Shown: positions 45,165 through 54,148 of the stretch, piece by piece
Layout: each line of letters begins with the position of its first letter
How positions within the stretch are numbered: position 1 is the stretch's first letter
NCBI RefSeq assembly: GCF_007993865.1
Contig: NZ_VIUH01000003.1
Coordinates: 186,001 to 250,000 of the forward strand
Origin: Pseudomonas sp. SJZ079
GTDB lineage: Bacteria > Pseudomonadota > Gammaproteobacteria > Pseudomonadales > Pseudomonadaceae
Direction: 5' to 3'
Length of the DNA stretch: 64,000 bases
Position numbers and translations under genes: made by a program
The notes under the pieces: generated by a model
Told to the model about the DNA's origin: nothing
The model's input: only the letters and a program-made list of their open reading frames with translations
Databases searched by the model: none

Positions 45165-46082
45165 GTGGCCCAGGTCAAACGTATTCGTCGTCCGGTCAAT
45201 GGCATCATCCTGCTCGACAAGCCCCGTGGCTTCAGCTCCAACGCGGCGCTGCAAAAGGTCCGCTGGCTGCTCAATGCCGAGAAGGCGGGGCACACGGGCA
45301 GCCTCGACCCGCTGGCCACCGGCGTATTGCCGCTGTGCTTCGGCGAGGCGACCAAGTTTTCCCAGTACCTGCTGGACGCCGATAAAGGCTACGAGACGCT
45401 GATGCAGCTGGGTGTCACCACCACCACCGCGGATGCCGAAGGCGAAGTGTTGGAGCGTCGTCCGGTGACCGTTGGTCGCGCCGATATCGAAGCGCTGCTG
45501 CCGCGTTTTCGCGGTGAAATCAGTCAGATACCACCGATGTACTCGGCGCTCAAACGTGATGGCCAGCCGCTGTACAAGCTGGCGCGTGCCGGTGAAGTAG
45601 TGGAGCGTGAGCCGCGTTCTGTTACTATTGCGCGCCTGGAATTACTGGCCTGCGAGGCTGAGCAGGCGAGCCTCGCAGTTGATTGCAGCAAGGGCACCTA
45701 TATCCGCACCCTGGTCGAGGATATCGGTCAGTTACTCGGTTGCGGTGCTCACGTTGCGCAGCTGCGCAGAACCAAGGCGGGCCCCTTCGATTTGAGCCGT
45801 ACCGTGACGCTCGAAGAGCTGGAACGTGTGCATGCCGACGGTGGCAATGATGCGGTCGACCAGTTTCTCCTGCCGGTGGACAGTGGCCTGCAGCATTGGC
45901 CGTTGTTGCAGTTCTCCGAGCACAGTTCGTTTTATTGGTTGCAAGGGCAGCCGGTCCGCGCACCGGAAGCGCCGAAATTCGGCATGGTGCGGGTGCAAGA
46001 TCACAACGGTCGCTTTATCGGTATCGGTGAAGTGAGCGAAGACGGGCGGATAGCGCCGCGTCGTTTGATTCGGTCGGTTTGA
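45165..46082 (+). CDS. truB: tRNA pseudouridine-55 synthase
   Basis: A 305-residue enzyme forming pseudouridine 55 in the T-loop of tRNAs. The catalytic Asp48 lies in [17 protein letters not shown]. Other marks are [16 protein letters not shown] and [14 protein letters not shown]. The start is GTG 45165 with GAGGAG upstream. A start inside rbfA would add a non-homologous leader. Confidence 0.96.
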   Translation: MAQVKRIRRPVNGIILLDKPRGFSSNAALQKVRWLLNAEKAGHTGSLDPLATGVLPLCFGEATKFSQYLLDADKGYETLMQLGVTTTTADAEGEVLERRPVTVGRADIEALLPRFRGEISQIPPMYSALKRDGQPLYKLARAGEVVEREPRSVTIARLELLACEAEQASLAVDCSKGTYIRTLVEDIGQLLGCGAHVAQLRRTKAGPFDLSRTVTLEELERVHADGGNDAVDQFLLPVDSGLQHWPLLQFSEHSSFYWLQGQPVRAPEAPKFGMVRVQDHNGRFIGIGEVSEDGRIAPRRLIRSV

Positions 46083-46095
46083 CCGTAGTGGGTGG

Positions 46096-46116
46096 TCGCA
46101 AACCTTAGGTTTGCGA
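46096..46116. repeat. Perfect hairpin between truB and rpsO
   Basis: TCGCAAACC-TTA-GGTTTGCGA lies 14 bp after truB. No T run follows, so it may be a processing or leader structure of rpsO rather than a terminator. Confidence 0.65.
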
Positions 46117-46238
46117 TGTCCATGTCGAGGGTGGCTGTTAATAGGCACGGTCATACCTCATTTAAAAACACGGGAAGTAATTTCCGGCCTATTGGAACTG
46201 CTGGTTTTCGGCAGTTTCCTAACTGAGAGGAAGCCCAC

Positions 46239-46508
46239 ATGGCACTCAGCGTTGAAGAAAAAGCTCAGATCGTTAACGACTACAAGCAAGCTGAAGGCGA
46301 CACTGGTTCGCCGGAAGTGCAAGTTGCCCTGTTGTCCATCAACATCAACAAGCTGCAAGGTCACTTCAAGGCCAACGGTAAGGACCACCACTCGCGTCGT
46401 GGCCTGATCCGTATGGTTAACCAGCGTCGCAAGCTGCTGGATTACCTGAAGAGCAAGGACGTTAGCCGTTACAGCGCCCTGATCGGTCGCCTGGGTCTGC
46501 GTCGCTAA
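46239..46508 (+). CDS. rpsO: 30S ribosomal protein S15
   Basis: An 89-residue primary 16S-binding protein. Family marks are [40 protein letters not shown] and the C-terminal [20 protein letters not shown] precedes the ATG. In E. coli it represses its own translation through a leader structure. The 156-bp leader here includes the hairpin at 46096-46116, but I cannot assign such a site. Confidence 0.98.
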   Translation: MALSVEEKAQIVNDYKQAEGDTGSPEVQVALLSININKLQGHFKANGKDHHSRRGLIRMVNQRRKLLDYLKSKDVSRYSALIGRLGLRR

Positions 46509-46535
46509 GCAATGCTTACGCGAAGCTGAATGCCG

Positions 46536-46572
46536 AAGCTGGAAGTGGGGGTTATCCCTGCTTCCAGCTTTT
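46536..46572 (+). terminator. Terminator after rpsO
   Basis: AAGCTGGAAG and CTTCCAGCTT form a 10-bp stem with a 15-base loop, followed by TTGCC. Read-through into pnp is expected, as the two genes are co-transcribed in other bacteria. Confidence 0.7.
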
Positions 46573-46602
46573 GCCTTTCAGTTACACGCGTTTTGGACGG
46601 CT

Positions 46603-46627
46603 GCGGGTTCGACTCCCGCTGTTGCCC
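46603..46627 (+). other. tRNA T-arm-like element in the pnp leader
   Basis: GCGGG-TTCGACT-CCCGC is a perfect T-stem-loop with the TTCGA core, followed by TGTTGCC-C, which is laid out like an acceptor strand and discriminator base; CCA is absent (ACG follows). No matching D or anticodon arm lies upstream, so it is not a functional tRNA. It is either a tRNA 3' remnant or a stem-loop in the pnp leader, which in E. coli is cut by RNase III and PNPase for autoregulation. Confidence 0.5.
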
Positions 46628-46682
46628 ACGAATTCTGCAAGAAACAGCTTTCCCCAAAGGCAATGAAGAGAAGGAAAACACC

Positions 46683-48788
46683 GTGAACCCGGTCATCAAG
46701 AAATTCCAGTTCGGTCAGTCGACCGTTACCCTCGAGACAGGCCGTATCGCCCGTCAAGCCTCCGGCGCAGTGCTGGTCACCGTTGACGATGACGTTGCCG
46801 TACTGGTCGCCGTCACCGGCGCCAAGACTGCCGACCCAAGCAAAGGCTTTTTCCCGCTGTCGGTGCATTACCAGGAAAAAACCTACGCAGCCGGCAAGAT
46901 CCCCGGCGGTTTCTTCAAGCGTGAAGCGCGTCCTTCCGAGAAAGAGACCCTGACTTCGCGCCTGATCGACCGTCCGATCCGTCCGCTGTTTCCGGAAGGC
47001 TTCCAGAACGAAGTGCAGGTCATCTGCACCGTGATCTCCACCAGCAAGAAGACCGACCCGGACGTCGCTGCGATGATCGGTACCTCGGCAGCTCTGGCCA
47101 TCTCGGGTATTCCGTTCAACGGCCCGATCGGTGCCGCACGCGTCGCCTTTCACCCGGAAACCGGCTACCTGCTGAACCCGAACTACGAGCAGCTCAAGGC
47201 TTCCAGCCTGGACATGGTCGTCGCCGGTACCAAAGACGCTGTGCTGATGGTTGAGTCGGAAGCCAAAGAGCTGACCGAAGACCAGATGCTCGGTGCCGTG
47301 CTGTTTGCCCACGACGAATTCCAGGTGGTGATCCAGGCCATTACCGAGCTGGCTGCCGAAGCCGCCAAGCCGACCTGGGACTGGCAGCCCAAGCCCGAGA
47401 ACACTGCCCTGCTCAACGCTATTCGCGGCGAGTTCGGCGAGGCTATCTCCCAGGCTTACACCATCACCGTCAAGCACGAGCGTTATGCCCGTCTGGGTGA
47501 GCTGCGCAATGAAATCGTCGCCAAGTTCGCAGGCGAAGAAGGCCAGCCGACTGCCGGTGAAGTCAAAGAGGTGTTTGGCGAGATCGAATACCGCACCGTG
47601 CGTGAGAACATCGTCAACGGCAAGCCGCGTATCGATGGCCGTGATACCCGTACCGTCCGCGGTCTGAACATCGAAGTCGGGGTACTGGACAAGACCCACG
47701 GTTCGGCGTTGTTCACCCGTGGCGAAACCCAGGCCCTGGTGGTTGCCACCCTCGGCACCGCACGTGACGCACAGCTGCTCGACACCCTCGAAGGCGAGCG
47801 CAAAGACCCCTTCATGCTGCACTACAACTTCCCGCCGTACTCGGTCGGTGAGTGTGGTCGCATGGGCGCTACTGGCCGCCGCGAAATCGGTCACGGCCGT
47901 CTGGCTCGTCGTTCCATCGCGGCCATGCTGCCGAGCGCCGACGTGTTCCCGTACACCATTCGCGTGGTCTCGGAAATTACCGAGTCCAACGGTTCCAGCT
48001 CCATGGCTTCGGTCTGCGGTGCCTCCCTGGCGCTGATGGACGCCGGTGTGCCGATGAAGGCGCCGGTTGCCGGTATCGCCATGGGTCTGGTCAAGGAAGG
48101 CGAGAAATTTGCAGTTCTGACCGACATCCTCGGTGACGAAGATCACCTCGGTGACATGGACTTCAAGGTAGCCGGTACTGACAAGGGCGTTACTGCTCTG
48201 CAGATGGATATCAAGATCCAGGGCATCACCGAAGAAATCATGGAAATCGCTCTGGGCCAGGCCCTGGAAGCGCGCCTGAATATCCTCGGCCAGATGAACC
48301 AGGTACTCGCCCAGTCGCGTACCGAACTGTCGGCCAACGCACCGACCATGATCGCGATGAAGATCGATCAGGACAAGATTCGCGACGTGATCGGCAAGGG
48401 TGGCGCGACCATCCGTGCCATCTGCGAAGAGACCAAGGCCTCGATCGACATCGAAGACGACGGCACCATCAAGATCTTCGGCGAAACCAAGGAAGCGGCT
48501 GAGGCAGCGCGCCAGCGCGTTCTGGGTATCACCGCAGAGGCCGAAATCGGCAAGATCTATGTCGGTAAGGTTGAGCGCATCGTCGACTTCGGCGCCTTCG
48601 TTAACATCCTGCCGGGCAAGGACGGTCTGGTGCACATCTCGATGCTGAGCGATCAGCGTGTCGAGAAGGTCACCGATATCCTCAAAGAAGGCCAGGAAGT
48701 GAAGGTTCTGGTACTGGACGTGGACAACCGCGGCCGTATCAAGCTGTCGATCAAGGATGTAGCGGCAGCCGAAGCCTCAGGCGTGTAA
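46683..48788 (+). CDS. pnp: Polyribonucleotide nucleotidyltransferase (PNPase)
   Basis: A 701-residue 3'-5' phosphorolytic exoribonuclease of the degradosome. Two RNase PH-like domains flank a helical linker, followed by KH (about residues 555-615, [16 protein letters not shown]) and S1 (about 620-690, [24 protein letters not shown]). GTG 46683 with AAGGA upstream gives the family start [11 protein letters not shown]. It lies 174 bp after rpsO, the conserved rpsO-pnp pairing. Confidence 0.98.
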   Translation: MNPVIKKFQFGQSTVTLETGRIARQASGAVLVTVDDDVAVLVAVTGAKTADPSKGFFPLSVHYQEKTYAAGKIPGGFFKREARPSEKETLTSRLIDRPIRPLFPEGFQNEVQVICTVISTSKKTDPDVAAMIGTSAALAISGIPFNGPIGAARVAFHPETGYLLNPNYEQLKASSLDMVVAGTKDAVLMVESEAKELTEDQMLGAVLFAHDEFQVVIQAITELAAEAAKPTWDWQPKPENTALLNAIRGEFGEAISQAYTITVKHERYARLGELRNEIVAKFAGEEGQPTAGEVKEVFGEIEYRTVRENIVNGKPRIDGRDTRTVRGLNIEVGVLDKTHGSALFTRGETQALVVATLGTARDAQLLDTLEGERKDPFMLHYNFPPYSVGECGRMGATGRREIGHGRLARRSIAAMLPSADVFPYTIRVVSEITESNGSSSMASVCGASLALMDAGVPMKAPVAGIAMGLVKEGEKFAVLTDILGDEDHLGDMDFKVAGTDKGVTALQMDIKIQGITEEIMEIALGQALEARLNILGQMNQVLAQSRTELSANAPTMIAMKIDQDKIRDVIGKGGATIRAICEETKASIDIEDDGTIKIFGETKEAAEAARQRVLGITAEAEIGKIYVGKVERIVDFGAFVNILPGKDGLVHISMLSDQRVEKVTDILKEGQEVKVLVLDVDNRGRIKLSIKDVAAAEASGV

Positions 48789-48811
48789 CAGCACCTGTAC
48801 TTCAGGTTAAG

Positions 48812-48841
48812 AAAAAAGGGTCCCTTCGGGGACCCTTTTTT
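48812..48841. terminator. Terminator after pnp
   Basis: A6-GGGTCCC-TTCG-GGGACCC-T6 is a classical rho-independent terminator with an ultrastable TTCG loop. Confidence 0.95.
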
Positions 48842-48936
48842 GTTTGGTTATTAGCAGCCGCGGCAGTGCAGTCAGGGTTGAACCGGCGCGCTGCGGTTGT
48901 GCGTGGCATCGAGATACCGAGGGCATGGCACGCTAG

Positions 48937-49199
48937 GGTCTGTTGCCGTTTCATTCGCGGCCGCGCCGTAGCCTGTTTTTGCGCGAGGCAAGGCACGAGG
49001 AGCGCGGTTTGGTTGTTCCAAATGAGCGACGAGAAACGCCGCATCGCGCAAAAACAGGCCCGGCCCTTCGGGTTGCGCGGGAAATGGCCCCCGCTGTTGT
49101 TGCAGGACTTGGCAAGGGAATGACCATTACCTGCGTCCTGCGCCTAATCGGGGGCCATTTCTCGCGGCAACGCGGCTCGCAATGAAACGGCAACAGACC
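48937..49199. mobile_element. MITE-like element with 19-bp terminal inverted repeats and CTAG target duplication
   Basis: GGTCTGTTGCCGTTTCATT at 48937-48955 is repeated perfectly inverted at 49181-49199. CTAG flanks both ends (48933-48936 and 49200-49203). CTAG fits the YTAR target of IS5-family elements. Two further internal inverted pairs (48971-48985 with 49045-49059; 49076-49093 with 49149-49166) make it highly structured. At 263 bp it has no transposase, so it would need one in trans. Confidence 0.7.
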
Positions 49200-49561
49200 C
49201 TAGCCCCTGAACGGGATTTGAGGCTGTCAGTGGGGAGGGGGCGTTCGCCTATGCCGCTACACAAGCCCTCAAGGCTTGAGCGGCGCGGCCACTGATAACA
49301 GTGCGCGATTGGCTCCTGCCAAGGCTGTCGGCTGGTTGTCTGTGTTTTACCGGATGCCGGCGATATAGGCGCATCCAATGAGGCCCGCTGAGGCCTCCGG
49401 TTTGTGCACTTTTGGGCAGGTGACTCATTCAGCCTTGATGGCCTTTTGCTTCGTGCAATTTGCCTGAAGCAATTCGCTCGAGCATGCAGTTTGCATGAGC
49501 AGTGCAATCTTTGTGTTTTTATAAGTCATTGATAAATATTGGGTTATTAGTTGTATTTGGC

Positions 49562-49578
49562 TTGGCATAGGGCTTGCG
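49562..49578 (+). promoter_or_regulatory. Predicted sigma-54 promoter of the BON-domain gene
   Basis: TTGGCATAGGGCTTGCG has GG at -24 and GC at -12 with exactly ten bases between, in good agreement with the TGGCAC-N5-TTGC consensus. It lies about 70 bp before the start codon. Confidence 0.6.
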
Positions 49579-49648
49579 ACAGTACTCTCGAGACTGCAGC
49601 CGGGAACGGGCTTGCAGACAGTACTGAAACGTACAGGAGTCGATAGCC

Positions 49649-50014
49649 ATGAAACAGTCAATCAACAAGTTTGCTTTTGCCGCGATCACTGCAACCGCCC
49701 TCAGCCTGGCGTTGGCCGGTACCGCCTTCGCCGGCAGAAGCACTGCTGTGCAGCCTACGCTGCTGGCGGGCAATACGATGGATAAAGCTGAAGAAGCGGT
49801 GTCCGATACCTGGATCACCAGCAAGGTGAAGTCGACTTTCCTGGCCGACGACAACCTCAGCGGCATGGATATCAAAGTCGAAACCAATCAAGGCGTGGTC
49901 GCACTCTCTGGCGTGGTCGCCAGCGATGCCGAGCGTGACCTGGCGATTGCCAAGGCCAAGGAGATCAAGGGCGTCGCCGCAGTGTCTGCCGACGGCCTGA
50001 AATCCGCCAACTAA
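49649..50014 (+). CDS. Periplasmic BON-domain protein (OsmY-like)
   Basis: A 121-residue exported protein. The signal peptide ends LAGTAFA-GRS. The mature part is one BON domain (about residues 50-118: DTWITSKVKSTFLADDNLSGMDIKVETNQGVVALSGVV). BON domains occur in OsmY-type stress proteins thought to bind membranes or phospholipids. CAGGAG precedes the ATG. It is followed after 57 bp by a CsbD-like gene, as in P. aeruginosa PA4739-PA4738 by memory. Stress or envelope induction is likely. Confidence 0.88.
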   Translation: MKQSINKFAFAAITATALSLALAGTAFAGRSTAVQPTLLAGNTMDKAEEAVSDTWITSKVKSTFLADDNLSGMDIKVETNQGVVALSGVVASDAERDLAIAKAKEIKGVAAVSADGLKSAN

Positions 50015-50071
50015 GTGTGGCGTTATACGTCAGGCCTGTTTGGGTCTGACGTCATCCACGGAGGACAGAGC

Positions 50072-50269
50072 ATGAATGCCGATGTGATCAAGGGTAAGTG
50101 GAAGCAGGTCAGTGGGCGGATCAAGGAGCGTTGGGGCAGCCTGACCGATGACGACCTGGATGTCGTCGAAGGCCATAGTGAGTATTTGGCCGGTAAGCTG
50201 CAGGAGCGCTATGGCTGGACCAAGGACAAGGCCCAGCAGGAAGTGCGCGACTTCAGCAGCAAGCTGTAA
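50072..50269 (+). CDS. CsbD-like stress protein
   Basis: A 65-residue charged protein of the CsbD family ([22 protein letters not shown], then [25 protein letters not shown]). Members are induced in general stress responses, and their biochemical role is unknown. GGAGGA lies before ATG 50072. It is co-directional with the BON gene and followed by a terminator. Confidence 0.92.
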   Translation: MNADVIKGKWKQVSGRIKERWGSLTDDDLDVVEGHSEYLAGKLQERYGWTKDKAQQEVRDFSSKL

Positions 50270-50280
50270 ACGCTTGTGCT

Positions 50281-50314
50281 AAAAAGCCCCGCGAGTATTG
50301 CTCGCGGGGCTTTT
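50281..50314 (+). terminator. Terminator after the csbD-like gene
   Basis: AAAAAGCCCCGCGAG-TATTG-CTCGCGGGGCTTTT is a strong rho-independent terminator that can work on both strands. Confidence 0.93.
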
Positions 50315-50464
50315 GTGTTTGTTCCGACCCTTGTTCAGTACCGTTGTCAGGCTTGGTTTCTTGGCAGAACGGGGCAGTTGAAGCAGCGTACCTAGAAAGC
50401 GCAGATATCGTCTGCACCTAGGTGCTTGACTGGGAGCGGGGCATCGCCGACAGGTTGGCCTGCC

Positions 50465-50758
50465 TCAGTTACCGCGCTTGCTGTCGATCCTGATCAGCCG
50501 ATTACCCTCGAAGCGCAGGAAGTGATACATGCCATTACGCGGGCCATAGGTCCATTCCTCGACCGCGACTTCGTTGCGAAAGCCATAGGCGTCGAGCACC
50601 TCACGGTAACCGAGAAAATCACGACTGAGTGGCTCGCCGCATTTACTGAGGACTTCGCTGCTGGGGTCGCCACCGCTAACTAACGCGCGGCCGCAGCGTA
50701 GCGTCGCAGCTTCGGCGGCGCTCGTGAGTAGCAGCAGGGAGAGCAACAGATACTTCAC
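50465..50758 (-). CDS. DUF2845 periplasmic protein, copy 1
   Basis: A 97-residue exported protein: signal peptide MKYLLLSLLLLTSAAEA, then TLRCGRALVSGGDPSSEVLSKCGEP with two Cys in the family spacing, and a final EEWTYGPRNGMYHFLRFEGNRLIRID. It matches the DUF2845 family. The gene beside it encodes a paralogue with the same plan. The function is unknown. It is co-directional with the second copy and the DUF748 gene. Confidence 0.85.
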   Translation of the reverse strand: MKYLLLSLLLLTSAAEAATLRCGRALVSGGDPSSEVLSKCGEPLSRDFLGYREVLDAYGFRNEVAVEEWTYGPRNGMYHFLRFEGNRLIRIDSKRGN

Positions 50759-50817
50759 CAGGGCGTCTCTTAAAGCCTACGAGGGAAGCTCAGCCTACAC
50801 CGCCTGATCGGGGCCTG

Positions 50818-51114
50818 TCAGTGACTGCGTCGCCGCTCGATGCGGGTTAGCCGATTGCCCTCGAAGGTGAGGATGGTCAGCACGCCATTGCTCGGGCCAT
50901 AGACCCATTCTTCTATCTTGAACTCACGCCGTTCGTAGGGCCCTAGGGTGTAGCCGACCAGGTCGCGGGAAGCCGGCTCGCCGCATTTCTGCTGCACTTC
51001 GTAGGCGCGGTCGCCGACACTTACCAGTTGACTGCCGCAGCGCAGGGTGTCGGCATGTGCGCTGACGTTGTAACAGAGGAGCAGCGCCAGGCCGAGCAGG
51101 TAAATACGCATCAT
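50818..51114 (-). CDS. DUF2845 periplasmic protein, copy 2
   Basis: A 98-residue paralogue of the preceding gene: signal peptide ending AHA, then DTLRCGSQLVSVGDRAYEVQQKCGEP and EEWVYGPSNGVLTILTFEGNRLTRIE. The two conserved Cys suggest a disulphide. It starts only 10 bp after the stop of the DUF748 gene on the same strand, so the three genes probably form one transcript. Confidence 0.85.
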   Translation of the reverse strand: MMRIYLLGLALLLCYNVSAHADTLRCGSQLVSVGDRAYEVQQKCGEPASRDLVGYTLGPYERREFKIEEWVYGPSNGVLTILTFEGNRLTRIERRRSH

Positions 51115-51124
51115 CGGCTCCAGT

Positions 51125-54049
51125 TCATTGGCTATCGAGGTGCAGCGCAGTGTTCACCTTGCCGCCCGCTGGTGCAGGATCGAGGCTGACGTCCAACAGA
51201 TAGATACGCTCGTTTGGCAGGCCTCCTCGGTCGACCAGGAAATCCTTGATCGAGGCGGCGCGAGCCTGGGCCAGCCGACGCGGCAGTAATTTGCTCTGTG
51301 CCCAGAACTGCAGCACGGCATTGCGCAACTGGGCGGCGCGTTGCTCAGCCTCCAGTTGGGTCCACTCGGCGGGCGGCTGCTGTTTCAGACGGGCGCGGTA
51401 GATGCCTTCGAGCAGCGCGGCCTTTTCCTCTTCCGGGACCTGTAGCAGGCTGGCCTCGGCTGGTACTGGGGTGCCACGGCGCTGGAGGGTTTTGTAATAG
51501 CTGTACTGGTATTCGCGATCTAGGCGCTGGGCGGCCAGTGGTGGGCCATCGCTGAGTGGCGCGCTTGTGCCTTCAACTTCCAGGCGCAGCGCCGGGCGTT
51601 GTTGCAACGCCTTGGCCAGGGTGTTCAGGGCGGCCTGTGCCTCAGTGTCGAGCTCGGCGCTGCCGGCGGCGAATGGCACGTGACTCAGGTCCGTCTGCGA
51701 GCCGCCGCCGACCAGACCCGCAATGAACGTGAAGGGCGCTTGGACGGCCCGCAGCACCAGGCCGCGTAGGGTTTTCCAGACGATCGGCATGACGCTGAAC
51801 TGGGGATTGTTAAGGTCGCCTTTAACCGGCAGCTGGATGGCGATCTTGCCTTCGCTGTCCTTGAGCAGGGCGACCGCCAAGCGTATGGGCAAGTCGACTG
51901 CGCTAGGACTGTCCACTTGTTCGCCCAGTTGTAGTTGCTCGACCACCACGCTGTTTTGCGCATTGAGCTGGCCTTTGCTGATGCGGTAATGCAGGTCCAG
52001 ATTGAGCCGGCCCTTGCGAATCCGGTAACCGGCAAATTTACCCGAGTAAGGGGTCAGGGTGGTCAGCTCGACTTGCTTGAACTGGGTGATGATGTCCAGG
52101 CTCTCCAGCGGGTCAAAGGGATTGAGGCTGCCCTTGACGCTGACGGGCGCGTAGCGATCGATCTTGCCGACGATATCCACCTTGGCCGGCTTGGAACTGC
52201 GATTGTCGAGGGTGCCGATGCGCCCGTTGAGCTGCTGAATGGCGGTGGCGAAGTCGGGCGTCAGGCTGAAGTCGGCGAAGTTGGCCGAGCCATCGGCGAT
52301 GACCACCTCGCCGATGTGAATGGCCAACGGGGTGCCGGTCGGCTCTGGGGGGACGGCTGCAGTCGAGGTGGCGGTCACCGGCTGAGTGATCAGCAGGTCG
52401 CTGACATTGGTGGTGAGGTCTTCGTTGATGATAAAGCGTGCATAGGGTTGGCTCAGGCGCACGCTATCGATGCTCAGGCTGTCGCCGTGTTGGTAGTTCA
52501 CGCCGTCCAGGTTGAGCTGCTGCCAGCGCACGAAATCGCGCTCCTTGAGGCTGTCGAGGCTGTGCAACTGGTTGATCTGGGCCTTGCCGGAGACGCTGAA
52601 CGCCAGCGGCGCGGTACTGCTCAGGTCGACGTCCAAATCGCTGCCGAGCAAGCCACTACGCAGTTCGAGGCGCACGAAAGGGCTGAGGTAGGCCTGGGCC
52701 AGACGCAAGTCGATGTCGCGCGTACTGACTTTCAAGGTGGCGGAGATCGGCTTCAGCTGTACTCGACCTTCGGCCTGCAGCTGGCCCTGTTGGCCCAGAC
52801 CGCTGTCCAGCTTGAGGCTGAAGGGCGAGGTGCCGAGGCTGTCGAGGTTCTGCAGGTCGAGGTTGAGCGGGCCGAGTTCGAGCGTGACTTCCTGCTCCGG
52901 CAGGCGATCGGCCAGATGAGCCCGATAATCACGCAGTTGCACATCCTGCAGCAGCACCTGCCAGGGTTTACTGGCTGTCGGGTTCTGCTGCTGTTTGCCT
53001 GGACGTTCTGCCGGCGCCTGGATTGCCGAGGTGCCTTCCGGCGCGGTCGGTAGCAGCAGCCTTTGCCAGTCCAGTTGGCCATCGCGCTCGCGTGCCGCCC
53101 AGGTCTCCAACTGCTGGCTGCGGATTTTACCCACTACCACCTGTTGTTTGGCCAGGTCCAGGCGGGCGTCGCTGATCTCCAGGTTGGCCAGTTTGACCAG
53201 CGGCCGGCCGCTCGGTGCTGCAATGGCGAACGCTTTGACTTGGACCTGGATGTTGTTCAGCAGCAGCTGGAGTTTGTCGTCGAGCTTCAGTTGATAGTCG
53301 GTGGCCAGGCTGATCTGGCCTTTTTCCAAGGCCAGCGGGGCGGCATCGCGCACGTAGGGCCAGAGGCTTTTCAACTGGCCTTGGCTGAGCGTCAGGTGGC
53401 CGCTGGAGCTGAGCGGTCGCAAACTGATTTGACCACGCCAGTCTATCCGCCCGACTTCAGGACCGTTGGCGCTCAGGGTTATTTCGGCGTTGTCGTCGGG
53501 CAGGGTACTGAGGTGCTGCAGTTCCAGGCTGAGGTCGTCGTAGATCAGTTCTATAGGTTCGCTCGGACGCCGATCCGCGAAGTGCAGATTGCCGCCGGCC
53601 AGTTTGATTCGGTCGATGCGCAGCGGGAACGGCTCGCCTGGCGCTTGGTCTGGCGCGGGCGCGCGGCGCTCGGGCAGCGTGAACAGTTGCGCCAGATTGA
53701 GCCTGCCTTGCTTGTCGAGCAGCACCTGACTGCGGGCTTGATCCAGTTCGACATTGGCCAAATGCAGCACGCCACTCCACAGACTGTCGAGTTGCAGGTT
53801 GCCGTACAGACGCTCGAAGGCCACTTGCGGTTGATCCTGCTCGCCGATGCGCAGGCCCCACAGGCTGAGTTCCAGGCTGAACGGGTTGAGCTGCAGGCGT
53901 TCGAGTTTGGCCGGCACGGTGGCGTAGAGGGCCAGTTGCTGGTTGGCCAGGCGCAAGGCGATACCGGGCAGAATCAGGAAGCCGAGCAGACTGTAGAGGG
54001 TTGCGGCAATCAGCAGGGCGCCGGCGGCGCGTTTCGTTCCTTGGTGCAT
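51125..54049 (-). CDS. DUF748/AsmA-like envelope protein
   Basis: A 974-residue protein with one N-terminal membrane anchor (about residues 9-30) and a long beta-rich periplasmic part with AsmA-like repeats (NLQLDSLWSGVLHLANVELDQARSQVLLDKQGRLNL; NGRIGTLDNRSSKPAKVDI). The last 150 residues include FAAGSAELDTEAQAALNTLAKALQQRP, which resembles an OmpA-type peptidoglycan-binding fold. AsmA-like proteins are thought to carry lipids between membranes, so a role in envelope maintenance is inferred. It is co-directional with the two DUF2845 genes. Confidence 0.83.
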   Translation of the reverse strand: MHQGTKRAAGALLIAATLYSLLGFLILPGIALRLANQQLALYATVPAKLERLQLNPFSLELSLWGLRIGEQDQPQVAFERLYGNLQLDSLWSGVLHLANVELDQARSQVLLDKQGRLNLAQLFTLPERRAPAPDQAPGEPFPLRIDRIKLAGGNLHFADRRPSEPIELIYDDLSLELQHLSTLPDDNAEITLSANGPEVGRIDWRGQISLRPLSSSGHLTLSQGQLKSLWPYVRDAAPLALEKGQISLATDYQLKLDDKLQLLLNNIQVQVKAFAIAAPSGRPLVKLANLEISDARLDLAKQQVVVGKIRSQQLETWAARERDGQLDWQRLLLPTAPEGTSAIQAPAERPGKQQQNPTASKPWQVLLQDVQLRDYRAHLADRLPEQEVTLELGPLNLDLQNLDSLGTSPFSLKLDSGLGQQGQLQAEGRVQLKPISATLKVSTRDIDLRLAQAYLSPFVRLELRSGLLGSDLDVDLSSTAPLAFSVSGKAQINQLHSLDSLKERDFVRWQQLNLDGVNYQHGDSLSIDSVRLSQPYARFIINEDLTTNVSDLLITQPVTATSTAAVPPEPTGTPLAIHIGEVVIADGSANFADFSLTPDFATAIQQLNGRIGTLDNRSSKPAKVDIVGKIDRYAPVSVKGSLNPFDPLESLDIITQFKQVELTTLTPYSGKFAGYRIRKGRLNLDLHYRISKGQLNAQNSVVVEQLQLGEQVDSPSAVDLPIRLAVALLKDSEGKIAIQLPVKGDLNNPQFSVMPIVWKTLRGLVLRAVQAPFTFIAGLVGGGSQTDLSHVPFAAGSAELDTEAQAALNTLAKALQQRPALRLEVEGTSAPLSDGPPLAAQRLDREYQYSYYKTLQRRGTPVPAEASLLQVPEEEKAALLEGIYRARLKQQPPAEWTQLEAEQRAAQLRNAVLQFWAQSKLLPRRLAQARAASIKDFLVDRGGLPNERIYLLDVSLDPAPAGGKVNTALHLDSQ

Positions 54050-54148
54050 GGCGAGGCGTCATCTATCCCGATGAGAAGTGCCTTGGAGTATGGCATGTGC
54101 CACCGGTTCCTTCTTCGCCCTGCTGTTTCTGCTGCGCGTCGTCGGCGG

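Larger units (their letters stand above)
48842..49648. other. 807-bp intergenic region after pnp
   Basis: No convincing gene is seen. The left part holds a MITE-like element (48937-49199). Bases 49204-49480 show no repeat or gene that I can support. The last 170 bp are AT-rich and hold the predicted sigma-54 promoter of the BON-domain gene. A short reading frame inside the element has no recognisable product. Confidence 0.6.

Noticed and set aside
46590..46630. Complete tRNA gene in the pnp leader
   Set aside because: Only a T-arm and tail are present; no D-arm, anticodon arm or CCA.
46505..46699. 64-codon minus-strand frame over the rpsO-pnp spacer
   Set aside because: It reads through the rpsO terminator and the T-arm-like element and has no protein-like features.
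46578..48635. 685-codon open frame antisense to pnp
   Set aside because: A shadow frame with no domain; pnp is certain.
49023..49123. Short protein-coding frame inside the CTAG-flanked element
   Set aside because: About 33 codons, no ribosome site worth the name, and it overlaps inverted repeats; better explained as part of a non-coding MITE.
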